A stretch of 64,000 nt of DNA, from positions 310,001 to 374,000 of the forward strand of contig JACCER010000001.1 in assembly GCA_013416445.1 (NCBI GenBank), read 5' to 3'. Positions 25,683-34,945 of this stretch are shown in pieces; positions within the stretch are counted from its first letter, which is position 1, and the number at the start of each line of letters is the position of its first letter. The notes under the pieces were generated by a model. The model saw only the letters and a program-made list of their open reading frames with translations, was not told the origin of the DNA and did not search any database. A program made the position numbers and the translations under genes. Source of the stretch: Alcaligenaceae bacterium (GTDB lineage: Bacteria; Pseudomonadota; Gammaproteobacteria; Burkholderiales; Burkholderiaceae_B).

Positions 25683-26729
25683 TTAGCGAAATGGAGGGGA
25701 ATACATCAAGCCGCCGCGCGTCCACAGGTCGTTCAGGCTAGCTTTGCGCACAATGCCGTAAGGGGTGTCTGGCCCTATATTGCGATCATAGGCTTCCCCA
25801 TAGTTACCGACGGCGGCAATGATTTTCTGGGTAAAGTCGGGGGCCAGCCCCAGGTTTTTACCCACGTCTCCGTCCAGGCCCAAAAACCGCTGTATATCGG
25901 GATTACTGCTTTTGCGCATTTCAGCCAGATTTTTCGAGGTAATGCCAAATTCTTCGGCCTGGGACAGCGCATAGACTATCCAGGTCAGCGCGGTCTGCCA
26001 TTGCTGGTCGTCTTGACGCACAAACCCGGCTAAAGGCTCTTTTGATATGGTTTCCGCCAGTACATCGAAATCATCGGGCTTGGGCGCATTGCCTTTCCAC
26101 CCGACCAGTGCCGATTTATCGGTGGTCATGGCATTGCAGCGACCGCTGTTAAGAGCGGCGAAGAGCTTGTCCAGATCCTGATAGGTAAGCACCTGGGTAG
26201 TAGACTGCCATTTATGGCTTTTGATATAGTCGGCCCACACCGCTTCTGTGGTGGAACCCTGGGTGGTGCATATTGTGCCGCCATCAAGATCGGATATGGA
26301 CTTGATCTTGTCAGCCTTTTTAACCAACACGCCAGTGCCGTCGTAAAAATTGACAGGCAAGAAAGCAGCGCCCACTACAGTGGCTCGGGTGGCGGTAATG
26401 GTAGTGTGGAAAAACACCACATCGACCTCGCCGTTTTGCAGGGCATTGAAGCGATTCTTATCGGTCAAGGCCACCATTTTTACTTTAGTACTGTCGCCCA
26501 AAACGCCCGCTGCCACCGCACGGCAATAGTCGGCGTCAAAACCTTCCAGTTTGCCGGTTTTTGGATTCATATAGCCAAACCCCGGCTTGGTGTTGTCTGT
26601 ACCGCAAATGAGTTCACCACGCTTAATGACCGTATCAAGCTTTGAGGTTTGCGCGCTGACCGGAGCGGCGGCCAATGCCGTCAGTAGCAGGGCGCTGGCA
26701 TATCCAGCGCCAATAAGACCTTGTTTCAT
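25683..26729 (-). CDS. aapJ: Periplasmic amino acid-binding protein AapJ
   Basis: A 348-residue solute-binding protein: signal peptide to PVSAQ, then the SBP_bac_3 fold with ELICGTDNTKPGFGYMN, GFDADYCRAVAAGVLGD and ALQNGEVDVVFFHTTIT. It ends with GEAYDRNIGP, a conserved AapJ/BztA stretch. It captures a range of L-amino acids and docks on AapQM. It lies 32 bp after the SHMT-like gene on the same strand, so the uptake system and a PLP enzyme probably share one transcript. Confidence 0.9.
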   Translation of the reverse strand: MKQGLIGAGYASALLLTALAAAPVSAQTSKLDTVIKRGELICGTDNTKPGFGYMNPKTGKLEGFDADYCRAVAAGVLGDSTKVKMVALTDKNRFNALQNGEVDVVFFHTTITATRATVVGAAFLPVNFYDGTGVLVKKADKIKSISDLDGGTICTTQGSTTEAVWADYIKSHKWQSTTQVLTYQDLDKLFAALNSGRCNAMTTDKSALVGWKGNAPKPDDFDVLAETISKEPLAGFVRQDDQQWQTALTWIVYALSQAEEFGITSKNLAEMRKSSNPDIQRFLGLDGDVGKNLGLAPDFTQKIIAAVGNYGEAYDRNIGPDTPYGIVRKASLNDLWTRGGLMYSPPFR

Positions 26730-26761
26730 GTCGTCTCCTTGATGGTGTAGACCTTGTCTCC

Positions 26762-28081
26762 CTAGTTTCTTATATAGTGCAGCTTGGTAAAATGATGGCG
26801 ATAGTCACTGACTTGTTGTGCCAGCGTTGGTGATACTGAATTGGCCCCAAGGGCTTCGCTAATGAACTGGGCAAGCATGGGCATGTCGTCGGGCTGCATG
26901 CCGAAACGCACTATTTCCGGGGTTCCTATGCGCAAGCCATTGACATCGTTGGCTAGTTCCGGCCCAGGCAGGCCTATGCCGCAAGTCAGGATATTGGCCT
27001 GGCGCAGTTTTTTGGCAGCGGTTTGCCCGCCCCCAAAAGCATGAGCTTCCAAGGCAAATTGATGTGATTGGGTAAAGCCCCGATCTGCCGCAAAAACAGG
27101 CAGACCGGTTTCATGCAGGGCTAGTGCCAAGGCCTTCGCCGTGGCAGCCATCATTGCGGCATACTGGCGCCCGAAAACCAGCCAATCCAGCAAGCCTATG
27201 GCCAAGGCAGCCGATTTACCGACATCAAAATTGGCAGTTAGCCCTGGATAGGCAATGGCATCCAGTTTTTTCGCCATATCGGCGTCATTCGTCAGGACGA
27301 GGCCGCCAGCCGGTCCGCCCAGGCTTTTATAGGTGCTCATGGTGATCAAGTGCGCGCCTTCTTCCAAAGGCTGCTGCCAAGCATGGCCCGCGATCATCCC
27401 GGACATATGCGCTGCGTCGAACAGCACCTTGGCACCGACCTCGTCGGCAATGGCGCGGATCTCACGGATGGGATGTGCGAACAGGTTCAGGCTGCCGCCT
27501 ATGGTAATCAGGCTGGGCCGCAAATGGCGGGCGTCTTTCCATAAGCGGTCCAGGTCTACGGTATAACCCTGAGCATTGACAGCGGCGCTGTGTATATTCA
27601 AGCCATACAGGCCTGCAGCACCCGCCTTGTGATGAGTAATATGGCCACCTATGGTAGCGGGCGGCACGATAATGGTATCGCCGGGCGAACAAGTGGCCAT
27701 GAATGCGTACAAGTTGGCCAGTGCACCCGATCCGACACGAATTTCGGCGTATCGGGCGCCAAAAACCTGTGCCGCCAGTTGTGCGGCGATCACTTCGATT
27801 TCCTGTATGGCTTCAAGCCCCATTTCGTATTTGTCGCCGGGGTAGCCCAGCGATGGACGTTCGCTCAGGCCCTGGGCCAGAGCGGCTTCAGCCTTGGGGT
27901 TGATGACATTGGTGGCGGGATTGAGGTTGAAACAGTCGATCTCGTGGATTTTTTTATTGTCTTTGATCAACGCGCCAATACGGTGCTCGATATCGTCGGG
28001 AGACGAGGCCACCGTGCGTTGAGCAATGACCGCAATGTACTTTTCGACAAAGTCAGGCACCCATGTTCTGTGTGTGAGCAT
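26762..28081 (-). CDS. Serine hydroxymethyltransferase-like PLP enzyme
   Basis: A 439-residue fold-type I PLP enzyme of the SHMT family. The PLP lysine is probably Lys252 in MSTYKSLGGPAGG, where classical GlyA has THKTLRGPRGG. Other family marks are FNLNPATNVINPKAEAALAQG, SLGYPGDKYEMG and FDAAHMSGMIAG. Differences around the lysine and the N-terminal region suggest a specialised member, such as a 2-methylserine-type hydroxymethyltransferase or another beta-hydroxy amino acid aldolase, rather than housekeeping GlyA. It heads an operon with aapJQM, which fits catabolism of an imported amino acid. Substrate and folate dependence cannot be read here. Confidence 0.75.
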   Translation of the reverse strand: MLTHRTWVPDFVEKYIAVIAQRTVASSPDDIEHRIGALIKDNKKIHEIDCFNLNPATNVINPKAEAALAQGLSERPSLGYPGDKYEMGLEAIQEIEVIAAQLAAQVFGARYAEIRVGSGALANLYAFMATCSPGDTIIVPPATIGGHITHHKAGAAGLYGLNIHSAAVNAQGYTVDLDRLWKDARHLRPSLITIGGSLNLFAHPIREIRAIADEVGAKVLFDAAHMSGMIAGHAWQQPLEEGAHLITMSTYKSLGGPAGGLVLTNDADMAKKLDAIAYPGLTANFDVGKSAALAIGLLDWLVFGRQYAAMMAATAKALALALHETGLPVFAADRGFTQSHQFALEAHAFGGGQTAAKKLRQANILTCGIGLPGPELANDVNGLRIGTPEIVRFGMQPDDMPMLAQFISEALGANSVSPTLAQQVSDYRHHFTKLHYIRN

Positions 28082-28325
28082 GACTCACCTCGCTTCAGCA
28101 ATGATGAACAGGTCTAAGGTCTGATTTTCTTGTTTCCTTATGTTAGGTGCGTATCGGCGTGGCGGGCAAATACTTTATTGTAAAGAAAACCAAACGGCGC
28201 CCCTGGACGGGATAGCAATTGTTCGAGGACAAAATGTAATATTTGTTAATATGTTTTACACCTTTCATTTCCTGGGTAACCGGGCTGCCCACGGCAAGGC
28301 ATGCTCACTTTTCGGCGGAACCACA

Positions 28326-29393
28326 ATGACTCAAGATCGCGACACTGTCGCTGCAATACAGGCTGATAGCGTTCTTATTTTAAAACTCCAGTATGAAATA
28401 GCCAGCATGCTGGCCCAGTCTGGAAGCGTGCAGGGCGCCTTGCTGCAGGTACTCGAGAAAATCGCCCTGAGCGGAGGCTGGGACACCGGTATTGCCTGGC
28501 TGCTCAATGACCAGCACTTTGATTATCAATGCGAATGGCATAAGCCCGCCATCGACAACACCGATCTGCTCAGCCAAAGTCGTACTGCGGCCTTCGCCAA
28601 TGGCACGCTTTTGTGCCGCACGGTTCTCAATAGCGGTAAGCTGGTTTGGGTCGACGACATTTCCGCCAACAAACGCTTTCCAAAAAACGATGCCGCCATC
28701 AGGCTGAAAATGCGCAACGCCATGGCGTTCCCTCTGCGCTATAGCGATAATACCTACGGCGTAATAGAGCTGTTTCGAGGCTCCGCGCACCGTCTTGACG
28801 ACGACGCCCAGGAGGTATTTACCGCGCTGGGCGATGACATCGGGCAATTTCTGGAAGCGCGTCGCCTGTACGAAGAGCGCCTGGAACAATTTGCCTTGCA
28901 CGATGCGCTTACCGGCCTGGCCAATCGCATCCTGCTCACCGAACGAGGCAACCGGGCGCTTTTGCGCGCAGAACGCAATGGTGACAGCATAGCCGTGCTG
29001 TATACCGATCTGGATCACTTCAAGGCCATCAACGACCAGCATGGTTTTGTCATTGGCGACCAGGTACTGAGGCTGGTTGCAGAGCGCCTGGGTTCCGTCG
29101 TGCGCAATTCCGACACCGTTGCGCGTTTTGGCGGAGACGAATTCGTTATTTTGCTGCCGGAAGTCGCCGATGCCGATCACGCCGCCATTGTCGCGCAAAA
29201 AATTCTGGCCAATATGGCCAAGCCATTTTTGATAGGCAAGCTTGAATTTCGCATCGACATCAGCATAGGCATTTCCCGCTATCCGCACGATGGCCACGAT
29301 ATGCCCACTTTGTTGCGCCGCGCGGACGAAAGCCTGTATCGGGTGAAACAATCGGGCCGCAACAACTACGCTGTGTGCGACGACATCAACTGA
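28326..29393 (+). CDS. GAF-GGDEF diguanylate cyclase
   Basis: A 355-residue protein. A GAF-like sensor domain covers about residues 20-175 (GWDTGIAWLL, FPLRYSDNTYGVIELF), then a short coiled linker (ARRLYEERLEQFALHDALTGLANR). The GGDEF domain has the active motif GGDEF at 269-273 and an inhibitory-site RxxD at 260-263. It should make cyclic di-GMP from two GTP with product inhibition. ATG 28326 is preferred: GGCGGA precedes it, and the longer frame from 28140 has low-complexity upstream sequence with no ribosome site. No EAL domain is fused. The stimulus is unknown. Confidence 0.88.
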   Translation: MTQDRDTVAAIQADSVLILKLQYEIASMLAQSGSVQGALLQVLEKIALSGGWDTGIAWLLNDQHFDYQCEWHKPAIDNTDLLSQSRTAAFANGTLLCRTVLNSGKLVWVDDISANKRFPKNDAAIRLKMRNAMAFPLRYSDNTYGVIELFRGSAHRLDDDAQEVFTALGDDIGQFLEARRLYEERLEQFALHDALTGLANRILLTERGNRALLRAERNGDSIAVLYTDLDHFKAINDQHGFVIGDQVLRLVAERLGSVVRNSDTVARFGGDEFVILLPEVADADHAAIVAQKILANMAKPFLIGKLEFRIDISIGISRYPHDGHDMPTLLRRADESLYRVKQSGRNNYAVCDDIN

Positions 29394-29398
29394 AATCG

Positions 29399-29426
29399 CC
29401 GGATTACGCCTGCGGCTAATTCGACC
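29399..29426. repeat. Degenerate copy of the dispersed palindrome after the cyclase gene
   Basis: CCGGATTACGCC and GGCTAATTCGACC form an imperfect hairpin right after the stop codon at 29393. It is a diverged member of the repeat family and a possible terminator. Confidence 0.5.
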
Positions 29427-29451
29427 TGCATATAAAAATAGGAGTAGGATA

Positions 29452-29511
29452 AAAAGACAACATCAAACCCTGCACGCTTTCGGAAACAGCGTCCTGAAAG
29501 CGCCGTCTTTT
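29452..29511 (+). promoter_or_regulatory. Structured leader next to the terC ribosome site
   Basis: AAAAGAC (29452-29458) can pair with GTCTTTT (29505-29511). Nested within is CGCTTTC (29475-29481) pairing with GAAAGCG (29496-29502). The outer stem ends two bases before the AGGAGG ribosome site at 29513-29518. A GGAGTAG stretch precedes it at 29441. Manganese riboswitches of the yybP-ykoY class often control terC genes, but I cannot confirm the conserved core here, so this is only a candidate leader. Confidence 0.35.
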
Positions 29512-29526
29512 CAGGAGGTGCCATCC

Positions 29527-30243
29527 ATGGTCGAGTTTTTCGAAACATTAAGCTGGGCTACTGTATTGCAGATCATTCTGGTCGATATTTTACTGGGCGG
29601 CGACAACGCAGTGGTCATTGCCCTGGCTTGCCGGAATCTGCCACCCGAACGACGCATGAAAGGCATACTATGGGGGACGGCAGGTGCAATCGCCCTACGA
29701 GTCGTGCTTATCGCCTTTGCGCTTACGTTATTGGTGTTGCCCTATGTCAAGGTCATTGGCGGCTTGCTGCTGTTATGGATAGGCATCAAGCTTATGGTCC
29801 CAGAAGGCGAGAATGCCAACATCCAAGGCAGCGATACGCTGCTATCGGCAATCAAGACCATCATCATCGCCGATTTTGTCATGAGCCTGGATAATATCGT
29901 GGCCATCGCGGGCGCGGCGCAAAGCGCGCATGCCGATCATCAAGTAGTCCTCGTCATTTTCGGCCTGCTTGTCAGCGTGCCCATCATCATTTGGGGCAGC
30001 ACAATATTGCTCAAGCTTATCGACCGCTTTCCCTTGATCGTCACCTTCGGCGCCGGCTTGCTGGGCTGGATAGCGGCGGGCATGCTGGTCAGCGATGTAG
30101 CGGTTACCGAGCAATTTGGCGCACTCAGCGACAACGTAATATTGGCTCTTGAAGTGGCAGGTGCCTTGTTCGTTATATTGCTTGGCTATCTGATCGCCGG
30201 TCGCAAGGCCGCCAGCGCGACTACCGGACGGGAAGTGGCGTGA
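29527..30243 (+). CDS. TerC-family integral membrane protein
   Basis: A 238-residue membrane protein with seven hydrophobic helices and the two acidic TerC signatures GGDNAVVIAL (near residue 25) and MSLDNIVAIAG (near 120). ATG 29527 is chosen because the strong AGGAGG overlaps the alternative GTG at 29518 and is 8 bases from the ATG. The family is linked to metal ion homeostasis, notably manganese export and metal loading of exported proteins, and to tellurite resistance. The substrate here is not known. It is followed by a 105-bp gap before the carbohydrate cluster. Confidence 0.85.
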   Translation: MVEFFETLSWATVLQIILVDILLGGDNAVVIALACRNLPPERRMKGILWGTAGAIALRVVLIAFALTLLVLPYVKVIGGLLLLWIGIKLMVPEGENANIQGSDTLLSAIKTIIIADFVMSLDNIVAIAGAAQSAHADHQVVLVIFGLLVSVPIIIWGSTILLKLIDRFPLIVTFGAGLLGWIAAGMLVSDVAVTEQFGALSDNVILALEVAGALFVILLGYLIAGRKAASATTGREVA

Positions 30244-30348
30244 ATTTTGCCTCTGACACGCCCTAAAAGGCAAGGGCACAAGATGCCGTTGAACTTCCTG
30301 CCCGATTAGCAGTCTTCTACCTATATAGCCATCGGAGGTTCACCCACC

Positions 30349-33297
30349 ATGCATGCGCTCCCGTCCCCGCAAACCGGCCCTTGTTCCTCAACAAACCAGG
30401 GTCCGAATGGGGAAGGGCAGTCTGACAGCGCTCTTGTTGGGCCGGCACCAGCAACATGCCTGATGTCGAATGGGCGTTATCACGCTATGATTACCGATGC
30501 AGGCGGGGGTTACAGCCGCTGGAAAAACAATGTCCTGGTGCGCTGGCGCGAAGACCAGACACGTGATAACTGGGGCGCCATTTTGTGTCGCAAGCGGCCA
30601 GGTGGCGCCGATCCCGACGAGCCCTGGATGTTTCACATGCTGGTTGCTGAAGGCGTAACGACGGAAAAAATATCTTGCGAAACTGACCGGGCTGGTTTTA
30701 TAGGTCGCGGCCATACCTTGGCCGATCCGCAAGCGATGCGGGAAAGCCGCCTGTCGGGCACGCAAGGTTCTGTGCTGGATCCCATTGTCGCCATACGCTG
30801 CCCGCTTAGCCTGAAGCCAGGCCAGTCAGTCACTGTTTACTATCTATTTGGTGTAGGCGACAGCAGGCAAGCCTGCCTGGTGCTCATGAAAAAATATGGA
30901 AATGGCTCACGAATAGATGATACTTTCCGGCGTGGGCAGTCGAGCTTGTGGGGCTTTGCCATTTCAGGCGATCTGCCCATAGTATTGCTGCAATTGGACG
31001 CGATCCCCGATCTTGATTTACTGCGCCAACTGCTGCAGGCCCATGCTTATTGGCGCAGGCAGGGGTTGTCGATTGACCTGGTGATATGTGCAAGCCCGAA
31101 TATCGAGGCCGGACAAGCCGCCCAGGACGCAGTGCTGGCGCTAGTAGCCAGTGAACACCAGACTGAGCAGTTGAATCAGCCCGCAGGCGTGTTTGTGCGC
31201 ATGCTGCCCGCCCTGACGCCCGAAGATCGTATTTTGTTGCAGGCGGTGGCGCGTATTGTCATTGACCAGTCGGCCGGAAGCCTGGCAGATCAGTGCGCCA
31301 GGCGTAGCGCTGCCAGAGGTAAAGCGCTAGTTGCGACGACTGGCGCCACGCCATCGCAACATGACACTGCAAATATCTGCGCCGCCACCACGCCAGTACT
31401 TGGACTGGCCAACGGGCTGGGTGGCTTCACGCCCGATGGATCTGAATATGTGATTACCTTGGGTGCCGGCCAGTGCACTCCAACGCCATGGGTCGATATA
31501 CTGGCGAATCCCGATTTTGGCACACTGGTATCTGAAAGCGGTTGCGCCAGCACCTGGAGCGACAATGCACACGAGTTTCTACTTACGCCATGGTCTAACG
31601 ACCCGGTGGGTGATTCAACGGGTGAAGCCATCTATATCCGGGATGATGACACCTACAGCTGCTGGTCACCTGTGCCATGGCCGTGCCGCGGACCAGGCCA
31701 ATACATTTGCCACCACGGCTTTGGTTATAGCCGTTACACCCACGATCAGGACGGCATAACGTCTGAAATGCAGGTTTACGTGGCTATAGATGCACCGATC
31801 AAATTCGTAGTGCTCAAGCTGCACAACCATTCCGGCAGGACGAGACTCCTTTCTATCACCGGTTATGTCGAGTGGGTGCTGGGCGATCTGCGCCCCAGGA
31901 ACATGATGCAAATTTGCACTCAGCTGGACTCCGCCAGCGGCACGGTCAGCGCTAGCAATGCCTATAGCATGGAATTTGGCTCGCGACTGGTGTTTTTCAG
32001 CGCCAGCGATGCCACCAGCACCCTTAGCGCCGATAGAACCGGGTTTATCGGACGCCACGGGGCACCCGAATCACCTGCTGCCATGCGCCAACCTGAACTG
32101 GACGGCAGGACGGGGGCCACGCTCGACCCTTGTGGCGCCATCCGCATTCCGTTTGAACTCGCCGCTGGCCAGGAACGTGAAGTCATTTTCAGGTTGGGGG
32201 CTGCACACGATCAGGCAGCAATGCAGTCGCTGACTGAACGCTATGCGTGTGCCGCAGCGGTTCACACCGCACTGGCCCAAGTCACCGACTACTGGCAGCG
32301 CACCTTGGGAGTCGTGCAAGTCGACACCCCTGACCAGTCGCTGAATTTCCTGGCCATGTGGCTGGCGCTGGCCACCAGCCGCTACATCAATACCACTGGC
32401 GACACAAAGGTGCTTGATACAAGCTTGCACTTTTTGACTGGGCGCCCGCTTAAGCCCGAGGAAGCATCGTATTACGAACTGCCTGGCGTATCCACTGATA
32501 GCGCCACGCTATACGAGCATTGCGTGCGGGCTATTCGACACGGGCTAGGCCTGGGCAAGCACGGCCTGCCACTGATGGGCACCGGCGACTGGAACGACGG
32601 CATGAACAAGGTCGGCGCACAAGGCAAGGGCGAAAGCACCTGGCTGGCATTTTTTCTGCACTACGTCATAGAGCAGTTCATGCCGCTTGCACAAGCCAGG
32701 GGCGACACGACATTTGCCCTTGAATGTGAGCAGCACTGCGCACTGCTGAGAAGCAGCATCGAACGTAGCGCCTGGGACGGATCCTGGTTTCGTCGTGCTT
32801 ATTTCGACAATGGCACGCCGTTGGGCAGCGTTGAAAACACCGAATGCCAAATCGACTCCATTGCGCAGAGCTGGGCGGTACTTTCTGCAGCAGCAGACCC
32901 GCGTCATGCCCGCTTGGCCATGCAAGCCGTGGATGCCGGGCGAGGCAGCTGGACTTGGTATTCCGGTTCGGCGGGGTGGCTATACCGACTTATCGTTGAA
33001 TCGATACTCGGTCTGCGGCGCCGTGCCAACACACTGGCCATTGACGCTTGCGTTCCACCCGGCTGGCGCTCTTTCGACATCCATTACCGCTACGGCAATT
33101 CAAATTACCAGATTCACGTCAATCTGCACGAAGGCAAGCAAGCCGGTGCAACCCAGCTGTCGGTGGATGGCATAGTGCAAGCCTCTACGCTGATAGCGCT
33201 GATCGACGACGGGCGGGAGCATGACGTACAAATGCAGATAACAGTCCTGCCTGCAGGCGTACAAACAAGCACCGTGGCGCAGGAGGTGAGGCAATGA
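30349..33297 (+). CDS. GH94/NdvB-C-like glucan phosphorylase-type protein with internal in-frame deletions
   Basis: A 982-residue protein related to GH94 phosphorylases and to the C-terminal module of cyclic beta-1,2-glucan synthase. Two tandem beta-sandwich modules (each with a DRxxFIGR segment) precede an alpha/alpha barrel. The catalytic acid region GDWNDG (Asp750) and the phosphate-loop-like YSGSAGW (871-877) are present. Compared with my memory of the family, conserved blocks are missing at four in-frame points: near residue 76 (~100 residues), 193 (~45), 671 (~85, including FRDQLQD of the sugar subsite) and 863 (~95, including the GGQYTHA phosphate-site block). No stop or frameshift accompanies them. 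It may be a degraded enzyme or a reduced protein. It begins the pgi-tkt-pgm-GH144 operon and overlaps pgi by four bases. No signal peptide is visible. Confidence 0.75.
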   Translation: MHALPSPQTGPCSSTNQGPNGEGQSDSALVGPAPATCLMSNGRYHAMITDAGGGYSRWKNNVLVRWREDQTRDNWGAILCRKRPGGADPDEPWMFHMLVAEGVTTEKISCETDRAGFIGRGHTLADPQAMRESRLSGTQGSVLDPIVAIRCPLSLKPGQSVTVYYLFGVGDSRQACLVLMKKYGNGSRIDDTFRRGQSSLWGFAISGDLPIVLLQLDAIPDLDLLRQLLQAHAYWRRQGLSIDLVICASPNIEAGQAAQDAVLALVASEHQTEQLNQPAGVFVRMLPALTPEDRILLQAVARIVIDQSAGSLADQCARRSAARGKALVATTGATPSQHDTANICAATTPVLGLANGLGGFTPDGSEYVITLGAGQCTPTPWVDILANPDFGTLVSESGCASTWSDNAHEFLLTPWSNDPVGDSTGEAIYIRDDDTYSCWSPVPWPCRGPGQYICHHGFGYSRYTHDQDGITSEMQVYVAIDAPIKFVVLKLHNHSGRTRLLSITGYVEWVLGDLRPRNMMQICTQLDSASGTVSASNAYSMEFGSRLVFFSASDATSTLSADRTGFIGRHGAPESPAAMRQPELDGRTGATLDPCGAIRIPFELAAGQEREVIFRLGAAHDQAAMQSLTERYACAAAVHTALAQVTDYWQRTLGVVQVDTPDQSLNFLAMWLALATSRYINTTGDTKVLDTSLHFLTGRPLKPEEASYYELPGVSTDSATLYEHCVRAIRHGLGLGKHGLPLMGTGDWNDGMNKVGAQGKGESTWLAFFLHYVIEQFMPLAQARGDTTFALECEQHCALLRSSIERSAWDGSWFRRAYFDNGTPLGSVENTECQIDSIAQSWAVLSAAADPRHARLAMQAVDAGRGSWTWYSGSAGWLYRLIVESILGLRRRANTLAIDACVPPGWRSFDIHYRYGNSNYQIHVNLHEGKQAGATQLSVDGIVQASTLIALIDDGREHDVQMQITVLPAGVQTSTVAQEVRQ

Positions 33298-34943
33298 CTA
33301 CTTATTCCTTTGCGCAGCCACAAGCACTAACAGCAAGCCCCGCCTGGAAGGCCTTGCAGGCGCACCACCGCAAGATATGCGCTACATCATTGCGCCAGCT
33401 ATTCGCCGACGACCCCCAGCGCGGCGACCGGTTGGCCGCCGAGGGTGCTGGGCTTTATCTCGACTATGCTAAAAACCGCATCACTGACGAAACCCTGGAT
33501 CTACTGGAAAAACTGGCCGAGCAATGTTGCCTGCGCCAACACAGGGACGCCATGTTCTCGGGCAAGAAAATCAATGTCACGGAAAAGCGTCCCGTATTGC
33601 ATGTGGCTTTGCGCGCCGCCGCCAACGAGCAGATTTATGTTGATGGCAAAAACGTAGTGCCTGAAGTGCGCGCTACGCTGGCACGCATGGCGGAATTTGC
33701 CGAACAGGTACGCAGCGGAGCCTGGCTGGGCTATACCGGGAAACGAATCAGAAATGTCATCAATATCGGCATAGGAGGTTCCGCTCTGGGCCCGGTGATG
33801 GCCTATGAGGCATTACAGTACTACAGTCGACGTGATATCAATTTCCGCTTTGTCTCCAACATGGATGCCACTGATTTCATCGAAGCCACGCGTGGTCTGG
33901 ATCCAGCCGAAACCTTGATTATCATTTGCTCGAAAACCTTCGGTACGCTCGAAACCTTGACCAACGCCCACGCAGCGCGCGACTGGTGCCTGGAAAAACT
34001 TATAGACAAACAAGCATTACGCAGGCACTTTGTAGCGATATCCACCAACGCCAAAGAGGTGTCCAGGTTTGGTATCGATACCACTGATATGTTCGGCTTC
34101 TGGGATTGGGTGGGTGGCCGCTACTCGCTGGATTCCGCCATAGGGCTATCGACCATGATAGCCATAGGAGCAGAGCGATTCAGCGAAATGCTGGATGGCT
34201 TTTACGCCATGGATCTGCATTTTCGTCATGCGCCCCTGCGCCAAAACCTGCCGGCCCTGATGGGGTTGCTGGCCATATGGAATACCAATTTCCTGGATGC
34301 GCGCACCGTGGCCGTGTTGCCATACGAACAGTATTTGGCACGCTTTCCGGCCTATCTGCAGCAATTGACCATGGAAAGCAACGGCAAGCACGTTACCCTT
34401 GGCGGCGCCAATGTCGATTATCAGACTGGCCCGATTTATTGGGGTGAGCCAGGCACCAACGGCCAACACTCTTTCTACCAATTGATACACCAGGGTACAC
34501 ACCTGATCCCCTGCGATTTCATTGGCTTTTGTCAAACGCTGAACCCCTTGGGCGACCAGCATGACGAACTCATGTCCAACCTGTTCGCCCAAACCGAGGC
34601 GCTGGCTTTCGGTAAATCCCTGGCACAGGTAAGCGCCGAGGGCATACCCGACTGGCAGGCTCCTCATCGAGTCTTCCAGGGCAATCGTCCCAGCAACACC
34701 ATTTTGGCTGAACGGCTGACACCTTATTCGCTGGGAACACTGATTGCTCTTTATGAGCACAGTGTATTTACCCAAGGTGTTATCTGGAATATTGATTCGT
34801 TTGACCAATGGGGCGTAGAACTGGGCAAGCAATTGGCCAGACGCACTTCGCCCGAACTTGAAAGCTCAGACGAACCCAGGCTGGCACACGACAGTTCCAC
34901 CAATGCCCTGATGCGGCGTTACCGCAGCTTGAAAAAGGAATAG
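33294..34943 (+). CDS. pgi: Glucose-6-phosphate isomerase
   Basis: A 549-residue full-length phosphoglucose isomerase. Signatures include [10 protein letters not shown] (substrate loop), [31 protein letters not shown], and a C-terminal [19 protein letters not shown]. Length equals E. coli Pgi, and no block is missing, unlike its two neighbours. It interconverts glucose-6-phosphate and fructose-6-phosphate in the cytoplasm. It overlaps the GH94-like gene (ATGA) and lies 2 bp before the transketolase-like gene, so the enzymes are co-expressed. In this cluster it would convert glucose-6-phosphate made by the phosphoglucomutase. Confidence 0.95.
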   Translation: MTTYSFAQPQALTASPAWKALQAHHRKICATSLRQLFADDPQRGDRLAAEGAGLYLDYAKNRITDETLDLLEKLAEQCCLRQHRDAMFSGKKINVTEKRPVLHVALRAAANEQIYVDGKNVVPEVRATLARMAEFAEQVRSGAWLGYTGKRIRNVINIGIGGSALGPVMAYEALQYYSRRDINFRFVSNMDATDFIEATRGLDPAETLIIICSKTFGTLETLTNAHAARDWCLEKLIDKQALRRHFVAISTNAKEVSRFGIDTTDMFGFWDWVGGRYSLDSAIGLSTMIAIGAERFSEMLDGFYAMDLHFRHAPLRQNLPALMGLLAIWNTNFLDARTVAVLPYEQYLARFPAYLQQLTMESNGKHVTLGGANVDYQTGPIYWGEPGTNGQHSFYQLIHQGTHLIPCDFIGFCQTLNPLGDQHDELMSNLFAQTEALAFGKSLAQVSAEGIPDWQAPHRVFQGNRPSNTILAERLTPYSLGTLIALYEHSVFTQGVIWNIDSFDQWGVELGKQLARRTSPELESSDEPRLAHDSSTNALMRRYRSLKKE

Positions 34944-34945
34944 TC

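Noticed and set aside
28380-29351. 323-codon minus-strand frame opposite the diguanylate cyclase
   Set aside because: Antisense shadow; the GAF-GGDEF protein explains the region.
29430-29520. Manganese (yybP-ykoY) riboswitch call for the terC leader
   Set aside because: Only GGAGTAG and generic stems are visible; I cannot identify the conserved two-helix core, so I report a candidate leader, not a riboswitch.
34146-34832. 228-codon minus-strand frame opposite pgi
   Set aside because: Antisense shadow of a full-length, well-conserved Pgi.
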